Assembly (NCBI GenBank): GCA_001603145.1 | Contig: LVBI01000013.1 | Location: 25,097-89,096 of the forward strand | From: Spirochaetales bacterium Spiro_07 | GTDB lineage: Bacteria > Spirochaetota > Spirochaetia > Treponematales > Treponemataceae | DNA: 64,000 bases | Direction: 5' to 3' | Shown here: positions 49,640 through 58,319 of the stretch, one piece after another | How positions within the stretch are numbered: the first letter of the stretch is position 1 | How the letters are laid out: each line of letters begins with the position of its first letter | Position numbers and translations under genes: made by a program | Notes under the pieces: model-generated | What the model was told of the DNA's origin: nothing | The model's database searches: none | The model's input: the letters and a program-made list of their open reading frames with translations, nothing else

Positions 49640-50455
49640 ATGTACACATACAGACCGAAGAGATTTTATATTACAGCTTTTGCATTCACATGGGCATTCT
49701 GGCTTTTGGGCATTTTTTGCAATAATGAAATGCTCCGCGTAACCGGGATGATTTTGGGACTTATAAGCCCGGCAACTGTTGCGGTAATTACTGTTTTTGC
49801 TTCAAAGAGCGATGCCTTGAAAAAAGACTTTAAGCGCAAAATTTTCAATTTCTGGAAGTTAAAGCCGCTGTGCATTGTCGCCGCTGTTTTGGCCTTTTCT
49901 GCGATTGTTGCAAGCTCAATCTTGCTTTCAACGCTTTTCGGGCAGACGCTCGAACAGTTTTCGCTTACAAAAGATTTTTCCTTTTCCGGCATCGGTGTCT
50001 GCTCGGCTTTTGTTTCGATTCTGCTTGCTTCTGTGCTTGAAGAGGTGGGCTGGCGCGGCTACGGCGAAGATTCAATCGCGCAATATTGCTCGTGGTTCAC
50101 AGAGTCAATCATTTTCGGCTTTGTCTGGGCGTTGTGGCATTTTCCGCTGTTCTTCATTCCGGGCACATATCATTTTGAGATAAGGCAGATGAACGTGCTT
50201 TATATGATTAACTTTTTCGTGTCGGTCTTGCCGTTCGGATTTATCACCACTTGGGTTTACGTGAAGAACGGCAGAAGTATGCTTTCAAGCATAATCTTTC
50301 ACCTTTTTGTGAATTTCATGCAGGAAAAGATTGCGATGACGCAGACAACCAAATGCGTTGAAACGCTGATGGTTTTTGTTGCCGCCGCAATCATCGTGCT
50401 GACCAACCGCGACATGTTCTTTGAAAAACGCCACGTCGGGCATATTCTAGAATAG
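49640..50455 (+). CDS. CPBP-family intramembrane glutamic endopeptidase
   Basis: A 271-residue inner-membrane protein with about eight hydrophobic segments. Catalytic motifs of the CAAX/bacteriocin-processing family: EEVGWRGY (Glu134, Glu135, Arg139), FVWALWHFPLFF (His167) and IIFHLFVNF. Family members process prenylated proteins, bacteriocins or anti-sigma factors. The neighbouring XRE gene suggests the pair works together, but the substrate is unknown. Confidence 0.92.
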   Translation: MYTYRPKRFYITAFAFTWAFWLLGIFCNNEMLRVTGMILGLISPATVAVITVFASKSDALKKDFKRKIFNFWKLKPLCIVAAVLAFSAIVASSILLSTLFGQTLEQFSLTKDFSFSGIGVCSAFVSILLASVLEEVGWRGYGEDSIAQYCSWFTESIIFGFVWALWHFPLFFIPGTYHFEIRQMNVLYMINFFVSVLPFGFITTWVYVKNGRSMLSSIIFHLFVNFMQEKIAMTQTTKCVETLMVFVAAAIIVLTNRDMFFEKRHVGHILE

Positions 50456-50467
50456 GTTTTCTTGATT

Positions 50468-50538
50468 GTGTCGAGGGGTTCATACCCCGACACTCTGCGG
50501 CGATGTATGTTGATAAAACGATTAACTTGCTTTATTAT
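50468..50538 (+). promoter_or_regulatory. Hairpin and promoter before the GH51 gene
   Basis: An imperfect hairpin GTGTC..GGGGT/ACCCC-GACAC (50468-50493) may terminate the previous unit. It is followed by TTGATA (50510-50515) and TATTAT (50533-50538) with a 17-base spacer. The -10 box ends six bases before the ATG at 50545, so transcription should begin on or next to the start codon. Confidence 0.65.
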
Positions 50539-50544
50539 AGAAAC

Positions 50545-52632
50545 ATGAACGAAAACAAGCTTATTTTATCAGGAAAAACATCGAGAAAAATTACGCCGGA
50601 CATGGTCGGGCTTTTTTTTGAAGACATCAACTTTGCCGCAGACGGCGGGCTTTATGCAGAGCTTATCGAAAACCGCTCGTTTGAAGCCGTAAAAAGCAAG
50701 GGCGAAAACCACAATTATGTGCTGAAAGAAGACAATCTTTATGCGTGGCGTTCAATCAACGGCGACGATGACAGCCTTGAGATTTCTTTCAACCAGCCGG
50801 TAAGCGAAAACAATCCTCATTATCTGCGTTTTACCGCAAAGCATGACGGCGACGGTTTTGAGAACAAAGCTTATGACGGCATTTCGCTCAAAAAAGGCAT
50901 GAGCTATAAGCTTTCGTTCTATGCACGCGAAGTAAAATACCAGGAAGGAAACATTATAGCGTCTGTTGTCAAAGACGGAAAAACGTTTGCAAAGGCTGAA
51001 GTTGCTTTTGACAACGGGAAAAATCCGCCGAAAGAGTGGATGGACACGATTCACGTTGTTTGCGACACGCTTGAATGGAAAAAATACGAAGCCGTGCTTA
51101 AGGCAGACGCTGACGTTCAGGGCGCAAAATTTCAGATTAAGCTTTCAAAGGCAGGTTCTGTTGAATTTGACCTTATCTCGCTTATGCCAGAAAACGCAGT
51201 AGCCGGAGTTTTCCGCAAAGACCTTTTTGAAGCACTCAAAGATTTGCACCCTGCTTTCCTGCGCTTTCCGGGCGGCTGCATTGTAGAAGGCACAAGCCTT
51301 ATGCGCCGCTACCAATGGAAAAAAACTGTGGGCGAACTGAAAGACCGCAAGATTATGACGAGCCTTTGGGCTGTGCAGGGCGGCAACACAATCGCCGAAT
51401 GGGAGATGCAGGACTGCCACTATATGCAGAGCTACGGCATCGGCTTTTACGAATATTTCCTCTTGTGCGAGCTGCTTTCAAGCGAAAAGCGCAAGTGCAA
51501 GCCGGTTCCTGTCGTGAATATCGGCGTTGCGTGCCAGTTCCGCTCTTACGAAACAGTGCCGGTCAATTCCGAAGATTTTCAGCAATATGTGCAAGACGCG
51601 CTTGACTTAATCGAATTTGCGAACGGGCCTGTAACTTCAAAGTGGGGCAAGCTCCGCGCCGAAATGGGGCACCCTGAAAGCTTCAACCTTGAAATGATTG
51701 CCATCGGCAACGAGCAGTGGGAAAGCGGCGCAGTTGATTTAGCACCGCGCTATCTTGCGTTTGAAAAAGCAATTCACGAAAAGCACCCTGAAATCAAGAC
51801 GCTCGGCACGGCAGGGCCTTTCATCAAAAATGAAATGCACGCGCAAGCTTGGAATTTCTATCATGAGAATGCGAAATCTAATAAGAAGATTGCATTCGCT
51901 GTAGACGAGCATTACTACGTTGCGCCGCAGTGGCTTTATGACAACGTGGCGCTTTACGACGATTATCCGCGCGACATTGCAGTTTTTGCAGGCGAATACG
52001 CCGCTCACGACGACAATCTTTCTAATTCGGTTGAAGCGGCTGTAGCAGAAGCCGCCATGATGACAGGCATGGAACGCAACGGCGATTTGGTAAAGCTTGC
52101 GTCTTATGCGCCGCTCTTTAACCGCATCGGCCATTCGCAGTGGACGCCCGACATGATTTGGTTTGACGCTGATAAGGTTGTGCTTACGCCGACTTATTAC
52201 GTGCAGAAGCTTTTCTCTGATTATTCAGGTGTTGAAGCAATCGAGCTTGACGGGCAGGAAAAGACTTTGCGCGAAAACAAGCTCTATGTTTCAGCAGTAA
52301 AAGCGGCTGACGGCAAAAGAATCATCAAAATTGCCAACGGCGGCGACGAAGAGCAGACGCTCGCCCTTGTTGACGAGAAAGGCGCAGCAATTAAGTGCAG
52401 TGCAGAAATCATAAGCGTTGCCGCCAAATCAGGCAAAGCCAAAAAAGTTGTGCCTACAGATGCGGTTGATACATCTGCCGGAAATAAAGTGCTTAAAGGC
52501 AGAATCATGAGCAATTTTGAGGTGTGCCAGAAGCGCGCCCCGGAAGAAGCCGCTTTTAAGACTGAAAAAGTCTCTTTCGGCGGCACTGTCACAATTCCGG
52601 CTAAAGCAGTGGTTGCGCTTTGCCTTTGCTGA
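50545..52632 (+). CDS. GH51 alpha-L-arabinofuranosidase
   Basis: A 695-residue enzyme removing arabinofuranosyl side chains from arabinoxylan or arabinan oligosaccharides. A carbohydrate-binding-like beta domain occupies roughly residues 75-210. The catalytic barrel has FLRFPGGCIVEG, the acid/base in IAIGNEQW (Glu390) and the nucleophile in VFAGEYAAH (Glu484), then a C-terminal beta-sandwich. No signal peptide, so it acts in the cytoplasm on imported oligosaccharides. The start MNENKLIL is chosen because upstream in-frame codons would overlap the promoter; there is no Shine-Dalgarno. Confidence 0.93.
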   Translation: MNENKLILSGKTSRKITPDMVGLFFEDINFAADGGLYAELIENRSFEAVKSKGENHNYVLKEDNLYAWRSINGDDDSLEISFNQPVSENNPHYLRFTAKHDGDGFENKAYDGISLKKGMSYKLSFYAREVKYQEGNIIASVVKDGKTFAKAEVAFDNGKNPPKEWMDTIHVVCDTLEWKKYEAVLKADADVQGAKFQIKLSKAGSVEFDLISLMPENAVAGVFRKDLFEALKDLHPAFLRFPGGCIVEGTSLMRRYQWKKTVGELKDRKIMTSLWAVQGGNTIAEWEMQDCHYMQSYGIGFYEYFLLCELLSSEKRKCKPVPVVNIGVACQFRSYETVPVNSEDFQQYVQDALDLIEFANGPVTSKWGKLRAEMGHPESFNLEMIAIGNEQWESGAVDLAPRYLAFEKAIHEKHPEIKTLGTAGPFIKNEMHAQAWNFYHENAKSNKKIAFAVDEHYYVAPQWLYDNVALYDDYPRDIAVFAGEYAAHDDNLSNSVEAAVAEAAMMTGMERNGDLVKLASYAPLFNRIGHSQWTPDMIWFDADKVVLTPTYYVQKLFSDYSGVEAIELDGQEKTLRENKLYVSAVKAADGKRIIKIANGGDEEQTLALVDEKGAAIKCSAEIISVAAKSGKAKKVVPTDAVDTSAGNKVLKGRIMSNFEVCQKRAPEEAAFKTEKVSFGGTVTIPAKAVVALCLC

Positions 52633-52756
52633 ACTAAGCCGGGCGCTCATCTTGGCGTGCGGCGCTCAAGAGTTGGGCTGCACTCAAAAGTTGGGCGGTG
52701 CGCAAAATCAGCTTTAAAAGCTGAAACTTGCGCCCGCTTTTAGCTTTGCTAGCACT
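52633..52756. terminator. Convergent intergenic region with nested hairpin
   Basis: Contains two imperfect copies of CTCAA-AGTTGGGC (about 52667-52696) and a nested inverted repeat GCGCAA...TTGCGC around CAGCTTT/AAAGCTG (about 52698-52735). It lies between convergent genes and may terminate both; T-runs are short, so this is tentative. Confidence 0.45.
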
Positions 52757-53875
52757 TTAGGCGAGGCAGCCGTCAAGACAAGAGCGTATATGCTTCTCGT
52801 CGTAGCCTTTGCCTATAAAGACAACCTGATTGAGCCTGTCTCCATATTTTTTGTCCCAGTTTGCCTTTAATTCAGGATCATCGTCCAAGCATTGCTTCTG
52901 CGTCTGCTTGTCGAGCGCGGCAATCCAATATGCAACAGCCATAACGTTTGTGTTGCGCCCGGCCTGCTCAAACAAAAGCACATCGGCATCCTGCTCCTTA
53001 AACCAGATGTAGCCTTTCGCTCTAATCAGATTCATCGGGTAGTTTTCCTTTATGAATTTCATGAACTTATGACCGTCGAACGGCTTTTTAGTTTCATAAA
53101 CAAAAGAAGAAATGCCGTATTCGTCTGTGCAGCCCTTGTTGCCGTTAAGCGAATTTATGGCTTTTTGAATTGCAGAAGACGAATCAACCATGTCATAGTC
53201 GAATTTTTCAGTAGATGTAATCGCGTTTATGTCGACTTTGCCGTTGACGCTTCTGATAATCGGTGCTTTCGGCTGATAATCTCTGATGACTTTGATGACT
53301 TCTTCGATTTTTTCTTCTGAAATCAGGTCGCATTTGCTCAAGACAATGTGGTTGCAGAACTCAATCTGGTCTACAATCAGCGTGGTGATGTCAGAATCTG
53401 TAAGATTGTTCACGTCTGTCTTGCGTTCTTCGCCGTGCTTTTTGAGTTTGCCCAAAAATTCTGAATAAATCCGATCAGCGTCAACGACGGTAACGATTGA
53501 GCTTAGATAGACGTTCGTATCGGGCGTGTCTTCTTCATACGCCAAAAAAGAAGCGGCGATTGCGCCTGGATCGCTTATGCCCGAAGCTTCGACAAACACT
53601 GTCTCGATTGATTCGTCTTGCGAGATTTTTTCAATCTGCTCGATGAATTCGTCGCGCAAAGTGCAGCAGATGCAGCCGTTCTGCATCTCGAACATCTGGC
53701 TCTGCTCAACTTTCGAGCCGTTCTTCTTGAGAATTGCGGCATCAACATTGATGCTGCCCATATCGTTCACGATGAGCGCAACTTTGCGCTCTTCCTGTTT
53801 AAGCAGTTCATTCAGAAGTGTAGTTTTTCCTGAACCCAAATAACCTGTGATAAGTGTAACTGGCTTCTTGTTCAT
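52757..53875 (-). CDS. COG0523 (CobW/P47K) GTPase, probable zinc metallochaperone
   Basis: A 372-residue G3E-family GTPase: Walker A GYLGSGKTT (residues 11-19), the metal-binding GCICC motif (Cys68, Cys70, Cys71), the base-recognition motif SKCD and the C-terminal CobW_C domain (AKGYIWFKE). Related proteins (ZNG1, YeiR, YciC, ZigA) deliver zinc to client proteins during zinc starvation. AAGGA precedes the ATG. A Fur/Zur-like palindrome lies about 45-60 bases upstream of the start, and the next gene upstream encodes a His/Cys-rich membrane protein, both supporting a zinc role. Metal specificity is inferred. Confidence 0.88.
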   Translation of the reverse strand: MNKKPVTLITGYLGSGKTTLLNELLKQEERKVALIVNDMGSINVDAAILKKNGSKVEQSQMFEMQNGCICCTLRDEFIEQIEKISQDESIETVFVEASGISDPGAIAASFLAYEEDTPDTNVYLSSIVTVVDADRIYSEFLGKLKKHGEERKTDVNNLTDSDITTLIVDQIEFCNHIVLSKCDLISEEKIEEVIKVIRDYQPKAPIIRSVNGKVDINAITSTEKFDYDMVDSSSAIQKAINSLNGNKGCTDEYGISSFVYETKKPFDGHKFMKFIKENYPMNLIRAKGYIWFKEQDADVLLFEQAGRNTNVMAVAYWIAALDKQTQKQCLDDDPELKANWDKKYGDRLNQVVFIGKGYDEKHIRSCLDGCLA

Positions 53876-53918
53876 TTGAGTAATTCCTTTTGTTGTTTGG
53901 TTTTGTCATGACTTGTCT

Positions 53919-53937
53919 AATAATGATTGTCATTGCC
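53919..53937. promoter_or_regulatory. Fur/Zur-box-like operator
   Basis: AATAATGATTGTCATTGCC, containing the palindrome AATGA-TTG-TCATT. By eye it matches about 14 of 19 positions of the E. coli Fur consensus. It lies just upstream of the COG0523 gene and downstream of the His/Cys-rich protein gene. The Fur family includes Zur, so zinc control is plausible. Confidence 0.5.
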
Positions 53938-53954
53938 GCACTCGATGCGGCAAT
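53932..53954. repeat. Short hairpin overlapping the operator
   Basis: ATTGCCGCA/TGCGGCAAT with loop CTCGA, a 9-bp perfect stem. It resembles other short palindromic repeats of the window (59310, 61932). Its left arm overlaps the end of the Fur/Zur-like box. Confidence 0.6.
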
Positions 53955-54054
53955 CTTTAAAGTTCGTGCAAATAGCGAATAGATTTCAGGGGCAAGCCCG
54001 AAAATGACAATTAAAACTTATTAGTTATCCATGTTTTGCTTTATTCAAAAGGAA

Positions 54055-54384
54055 TCAAGATGTCAGTTTTTCTTTTAGACTGAAAAGTGTGAGAGCTTTG
54101 AAATAGCTTTTTGAAATCAATAAAATTGAAGAAACTGAAAATGAAATGAAAACAGCTTGCTGATAGATTGCGGGGCAGTCAAATTGGTGATTTTCTTCTA
54201 TTAGCTGAATCATCATGCAGACTGGGCAATGTTCGCCTTCGCAATGATGATGCTCTTTTTCATAGCCTGCAAGCGGCGCAGAAAAGACAAGCAGCAAGGC
54301 GGCAGTCAACGCAAGAATCTTCAGAATGTTTTCAAGCTTTGCAAATTGAATCAGCGTGTTCTTTTGTCTTGCTTTGTTCCGCAT
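54055..54384 (-). CDS. Small His/Cys-rich membrane protein
   Basis: A 109-residue protein: a basic N-terminus, a membrane segment at about residues 20-40 that may serve as signal anchor, then HHHCEGEHCPVC (His45-47, Cys48, His52, Cys53, Cys56), and a second membrane segment at about 74-93. The cluster would bind zinc or a similar metal just outside the membrane. Short proteins of this layout occur near zinc-uptake genes in Firmicutes (from memory), and here it sits upstream of a COG0523 GTPase gene on the same strand. Function is inferred, not recognised. Confidence 0.72.
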   Translation of the reverse strand: MRNKARQKNTLIQFAKLENILKILALTAALLLVFSAPLAGYEKEHHHCEGEHCPVCMMIQLIEENHQFDCPAIYQQAVFISFSVSSILLISKSYFKALTLFSLKEKLTS

Positions 54385-54527
54385 ATCCTGCCTTCGTAAA
54401 ATTTTAGAGCGTGCTTCAACTTAGCTGAATGTACGCCGCTTGTCAAGATTCAGCTTTCATTTTCATGTTTCTTGGTGTAGAATAAAGCAACTCTGCCCGC
54501 GTTGCGCGGAACATTACAGGAGAAACT

Positions 54528-55340
54528 ATGAAAACACCATTTACGCTGCCTTTGATAGGCTTTGGAACATATAAGGCGACAGAAACAGACGGAAAAGACA
54601 ACATTTTGCGCGCGCTTGAAGCAGGCTACCGCTATCTTGATACTGCCGCATTTTATTTTAACGAAGATCAAATAGGGCAGGCTATAAAAGAAAGCGGCAT
54701 TGCAAGAGAAGAGCTTTTTATTGCAAGCAAAGTCTGGCGCACAGAGCTTGGCTTTGAAAAAACTTTGAAGTCTTGCGAAGAAAGCCTCAAGAAACTCGGC
54801 ACAGATTATCTTGACCTGTTTCTTGTGCATTGGCCGCGCGCAGATCAACAGCCCGGCTGGGAAGAGCCTTTAAGACAAACCTGGAAAGCGATGGAGCAGC
54901 TTTGCGAAATGGGCAAGGCGAAGGCTATCGGCGTGAGCAACTTTTTGCCGCACCATCTTGAAGTGATTAAGCCTGTGTGGAAGATAAAGCCCGCCGTTGA
55001 CCAGCTTGAGCTTCACGTGGGCTATATGCAAGAAACAGCCTGCCGCTATTGCCGTGAGAACGGCATTCTACTTCAGGCGTGGAGCCCGCTTGGAAGAGGC
55101 CGCGTAATGAACGAGCCAGCAATTACGGAGATGGCTGCAAAGTACAAAGTCTCGCCTGCAAAGCTGCTGCTTCAGTTTCTCGTTCAGCAAAACATTTCGG
55201 TTATTCCAAAAGCTTCAAGCCTTGAGCGCATGAAGGAGAACCTCGACATTTCAAGCTTTGAAATTGCCGAAAACGACATGTACTTTTTGAGCTGCCTTCC
55301 GCAAATGGGCTGGTCAGGCGAACACCCGGATTTTGTTTAA
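54528..55340 (+). CDS. Aldo/keto reductase
   Basis: A 270-residue cytosolic NAD(P)H-dependent reductase. Catalytic tetrad visible: Asp38 and Tyr43 in YRYLDTAAFYFNE, Lys68 in FIASKVWRTE, His101 in LFLVHWPRA. Cofactor loop VIPKASSLERMKEN is near the end. ACAGGAG precedes the ATG. It belongs to the AKR5-like 2,5-diketo-gluconate reductase type; the substrate cannot be read from sequence. Single-gene unit, convergent with prfH. Confidence 0.94.
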   Translation: MKTPFTLPLIGFGTYKATETDGKDNILRALEAGYRYLDTAAFYFNEDQIGQAIKESGIAREELFIASKVWRTELGFEKTLKSCEESLKKLGTDYLDLFLVHWPRADQQPGWEEPLRQTWKAMEQLCEMGKAKAIGVSNFLPHHLEVIKPVWKIKPAVDQLELHVGYMQETACRYCRENGILLQAWSPLGRGRVMNEPAITEMAAKYKVSPAKLLLQFLVQQNISVIPKASSLERMKENLDISSFEIAENDMYFLSCLPQMGWSGEHPDFV

Positions 55341-55348
55341 CTAATCAG

Positions 55349-55939
55349 CTATAACATAAAGCTTTCGCCTTTATAAACTCTTACCGGGTTGCCGCGGATT
55401 AAGTTTTTGCCGGCTGACCATGCCGCTTTTTTCTGCTGTTTTCCGGCGGCGGCAGCTTGCTTTTTGAGCGCATCATCAAGCTTTTTAAGTGCAAGTTTTC
55501 TGTTAAGAGCTTGGCTGCGCTCTTCTGTGCATGTAATGACGATGCCGCTCTGTTTGTGTATAAGGCGCACGCCTGTTTCAACTTTGTTGACATTCTGACC
55601 GCCGTTACCGCCGCATCTGAAAAACTGCCATTCGATTCTACCGCCTTGTGTTTCTTCTGCAAAGTCGGGCAGTACAGAAACATCGATAAACCAGTTTTTC
55701 CGCTTGTGTCCGGGGCGAAGGCTGCTTTTGCACTGCCATTCGACTGTGCCTTCAAGAAAAGAAAGATCAAGGCCTGTTTCAAAAAGAACAGATTCATAAC
55801 CGTTGCAGTTCCGTGATTTTCTGATTGAAACCACCTTGATTTCGTCTTTGCCGAATTCATCAGAAATTGCTTCGATAAACTTTCTTACAGCAATTTCGCA
55901 TTCTGCCGGGCTTTGTCCGCTTGAAACTTGCAGAATCAT
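55349..55939 (-). CDS. prfH: Peptide chain release factor homologue PrfH
   Basis: A 196-residue protein containing the class I release-factor catalytic domain with GGQ (Gly113-Gln115 in RCGGNGGQNVNK) and a short N-terminal region, but without the codon-recognition domain of RF1/RF2. This is the RF-H architecture. PrfH is known to travel with RtcB; in E. coli ATCC 25922 the pair repairs 16S rRNA cut in the decoding centre by colicin E3, PrfH releasing the stuck peptide. Its ATG overlaps the rtcB stop by four bases (ATGA). Confidence 0.95.
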   Translation of the reverse strand: MILQVSSGQSPAECEIAVRKFIEAISDEFGKDEIKVVSIRKSRNCNGYESVLFETGLDLSFLEGTVEWQCKSSLRPGHKRKNWFIDVSVLPDFAEETQGGRIEWQFFRCGGNGGQNVNKVETGVRLIHKQSGIVITCTEERSQALNRKLALKKLDDALKKQAAAAGKQQKKAAWSAGKNLIRGNPVRVYKGESFML

Positions 55940-57117
55940 GCTTCGCCCCCAGCTTTGAAGTTGTAAACCGGCTTCAAGATTTTCTCAATTGAGACAGACG
56001 GCTCTATCAGCGGTGCAATATCGTTTAGACGGCGGTATGCAAAAGGAGCTTCGTCAAGCGTGCCTTTATCTATGCAAGATGAATAGATGCCTTTCATTTC
56101 AGCTTTGAATGCGCTCACCGTAAAAGATTTTCCAACGTCTTCGCGTTTCATAACTCGGCCTGAACCGTGCGGCGCAGAATAGTTCCAGTCTGCATTTCCG
56201 CGCCCTGTGCCGATAATCGTGCCGTCTTTCATGTTTACCGGAATTATGACTTTTTCGCCTTGCTTTGCGCTGACCGCGCCTTTTCTGAGCACCGGCTTTG
56301 AAGAAGCACCGCCCGAAAAGTCGATGTAATTATGCACCGAAGAGAACGGCTCATCGAGCTTCCATTTCATTCCTTTTGCAAGCACGTCAATTATGGCCAG
56401 GCGGTTCAGGGCGGCATATTTCTGCACAGTTTCGGTGTCATGTAGATAGTCTTGCATGAGCGTTCCTTCAAGATAGGTCAGTTCATAAGGCACTTGCGCA
56501 CCGCTATTGCGCAATTCGTTGCGCCCACAGTTCATGTACCATTCAGTTACTTCTCTGCCTAGACAGCGGCTACCGCTGTGCACAATGATGTAAAAATCGT
56601 CTCCGTCTGTGTCAATCTCGATAAAGTGGTTGCCGCCGCCGAGCGTGCCGATGCTGAGCAAAACTTTGTCTTTGCGTATATGGCGCGCACAAAAAAGCTT
56701 TGAAAAATCGAAATTATCTGCAAATCTGTGCTGTTCTTTGCGTATGCTGAAACCGGCGGGAACGTTTTCACGTATAAGCCTATCAATCTGCTTGTATTCC
56801 ATTCCGCGGTGTTTTGCAATGCGCGCCGCCGTTACTCCGCAGCCGATATCGATGCCGGTCAAGCTTGGCATTATCTTGTTGCCGAGCGTCATCGTAAAAC
56901 CGACCGGCACAATCTGCCCCGGATGAACATCCGGCATGATGCGGACAGACGAGCCTTCTGAAACGCTGTTATTGCAAATGTTCTTTATCTGGTTTATTGC
57001 GCCATCCTCAATTGAAGAAGCGAATATTTTTGCGTCTGCAAATTTTCCTTGAATTTCCATAAATGTTTTGCGCCCCAAAAGCCAGTCTTTAAATGTTAGT
57101 TTCCGGCTTGCAGGCAT
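55936..57117 (-). CDS. rtcB: RNA-splicing ligase RtcB
   Basis: A 393-residue GTP-dependent RNA ligase joining 3'-phosphate or 2',3'-cyclic phosphate ends to 5'-OH ends. Metal and catalytic residues: GCGV (Cys93), GGGNHFIE (His164), VHSGSR (His180), VHNY (His262), and the guanylylated His317 in SAPHGSGR. It is the short form that pairs with PrfH. The start at 57117 has AGAAGG only three bases away; a second Met at residue 20 (MEIQGKF) matches the usual RtcB N-terminus but lacks a Shine-Dalgarno, so the start is uncertain. Confidence 0.95.
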   Translation of the reverse strand: MPASRKLTFKDWLLGRKTFMEIQGKFADAKIFASSIEDGAINQIKNICNNSVSEGSSVRIMPDVHPGQIVPVGFTMTLGNKIMPSLTGIDIGCGVTAARIAKHRGMEYKQIDRLIRENVPAGFSIRKEQHRFADNFDFSKLFCARHIRKDKVLLSIGTLGGGNHFIEIDTDGDDFYIIVHSGSRCLGREVTEWYMNCGRNELRNSGAQVPYELTYLEGTLMQDYLHDTETVQKYAALNRLAIIDVLAKGMKWKLDEPFSSVHNYIDFSGGASSKPVLRKGAVSAKQGEKVIIPVNMKDGTIIGTGRGNADWNYSAPHGSGRVMKREDVGKSFTVSAFKAEMKGIYSSCIDKGTLDEAPFAYRRLNDIAPLIEPSVSIEKILKPVYNFKAGGEA

Positions 57118-57197
57118 TTTCCTTCTAAAGTTTGAAATTATGGAAACGGCGTGCGGCTAATCTGCTTTTTTTAATTTGCGGTGTTGCGCCTATCAGA

Positions 57198-57263
57198 TTA
57201 AAAAGAGGGCAGCCGTGTTCCATTTGAGGATTTGGATAATTTTGTGGGGATATTGCTTTTCAT
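57198..57263 (-). CDS. Possible 21-residue leader peptide upstream of rtcB-prfH
   Basis: On the reverse strand, an ATG at 57263 stands behind a perfect AAGGAGG (57276-57270) at about six bases and opens a 21-codon frame beginning MKSNIPTK and ending TRLPSF, stopping about 80 bases before rtcB. GAGGGC (57205-57210), near the end of the frame, pairs with GCCCTC (57268-57273) and the pairing continues into the start codon, so translation and folding compete. Either a real leader peptide or chance; the Shine-Dalgarno is the strongest argument. Confidence 0.45.
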   Translation of the reverse strand: MKSNIPTKLSKSSNGTRLPSF

Positions 57264-57284
57264 GGCCGCCCTCCTTTTGAGATT

Positions 57285-57310
57285 AGATTATGCCCGGACA
57301 GGCATAATCT
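57285..57310. other. 10-bp perfect stem-loop upstream of the rtcB leader frame
   Basis: AGATTATGCC (57285-57294) and GGCATAATCT (57301-57310), loop CGGACA, lying upstream of the leader Shine-Dalgarno on the reverse strand. It may be a 5' UTR structure of the rtcB-prfH transcript. The rest of 57311-57467 shows no gene; it is the divergent promoter region. Confidence 0.6.
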
Positions 57311-57467
57311 GAATATACAACGGCTGTTCTATTTGTGCATTAAAGTCTTAGTTTAAAGATTTTTTCAGCAACTGATTCTGGCAGCTTGCGAAGGTGAACC
57401 GGCAACATGCGCAAACGATGATTTCTTTCTGTTGCAGCATAAGCTATATTTTGCAGCGGAGGTTGTC

Positions 57468-58319
57468 ATGAAAAGCAACAAAACTTTTAAGTATGTAATG
57501 TATGTCACATTGGTTCACTGCCTGACTTATTTTCTCTGCGGTGTAATTTTCTCAAATCTTCTGCGCTACGACTATTGGTGGCAGCAGCCCGGAGTCAGCG
57601 ATTACTTCAGAGAATATGGCGGAACAGCAAATGCGATTGGCCCTTTTGCCCAGATTATAAGAGGGCTTTTATTTGCCTTTATTCTTCTTCCGTTCAAGGA
57701 ATTTCTCAAAGCCAAAAAATACGGCTGGTTTTTTCTCTGGCTTTTGTTTGTAGGAATTGGAATTATCGGCCCTATGTCTTCAGCACCTTCTTCAATCGAA
57801 GGCGTAATCTATTCTAAGCTGCCGCTTGCCTTTCATTTTATCGGTCTGCCGGAAGTAATGACTCAGACTTTGCTTTTCAGCATTTTGGTTTGCAAATACA
57901 TCAATCAGTCTGAAGACAAGAAATCGATTTTGCAAAACACAGTTCTAATGGCGATAATTCTTGCTGTCGGATTGTTTTTTGTCTACACAATTGTTTCAAT
58001 CATTTTTGCATTAATTCAAAAGGTTGAAATAAACACAGAGCACACAGACATAAAAAACATGCTGCAATTTTATCTGCCGATGATTCTTACTTTTGTGCTG
58101 GCTTTATTTTCAAAGCCAAAGCTGATTTTCAGAACCCTTATTCTTTATGCCGGCTCTGTACTTATTTTTGCTCTTTACCAAGGGCTTGTGCTGAAAGACA
58201 TGAATCTGATTTATGATTTTGCAGCGCCGATACTGCCGACAATGCTCTTTTATTGGGTTGGTTTGATGCGGGAAAAATCTTACCAGAAATCTGAAAACTC
58301 TGATAAAATAGAAGCATGA
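57468..58319 (+). CDS. Polytopic membrane protein of a LytTR operon, function unknown
   Basis: A 283-residue protein with about seven hydrophobic segments, no signal peptide and no known enzymatic motif. The start at 57468 follows GCGGAGG; an in-frame ATG 36 bases upstream is rejected. Its stop overlaps the LytTR gene by four bases (ATGA), so the two are translationally coupled. It may be the sensor or effector of that regulator. I do not recognise a family. Confidence 0.82.
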   Translation: MKSNKTFKYVMYVTLVHCLTYFLCGVIFSNLLRYDYWWQQPGVSDYFREYGGTANAIGPFAQIIRGLLFAFILLPFKEFLKAKKYGWFFLWLLFVGIGIIGPMSSAPSSIEGVIYSKLPLAFHFIGLPEVMTQTLLFSILVCKYINQSEDKKSILQNTVLMAIILAVGLFFVYTIVSIIFALIQKVEINTEHTDIKNMLQFYLPMILTFVLALFSKPKLIFRTLILYAGSVLIFALYQGLVLKDMNLIYDFAAPILPTMLFYWVGLMREKSYQKSENSDKIEA

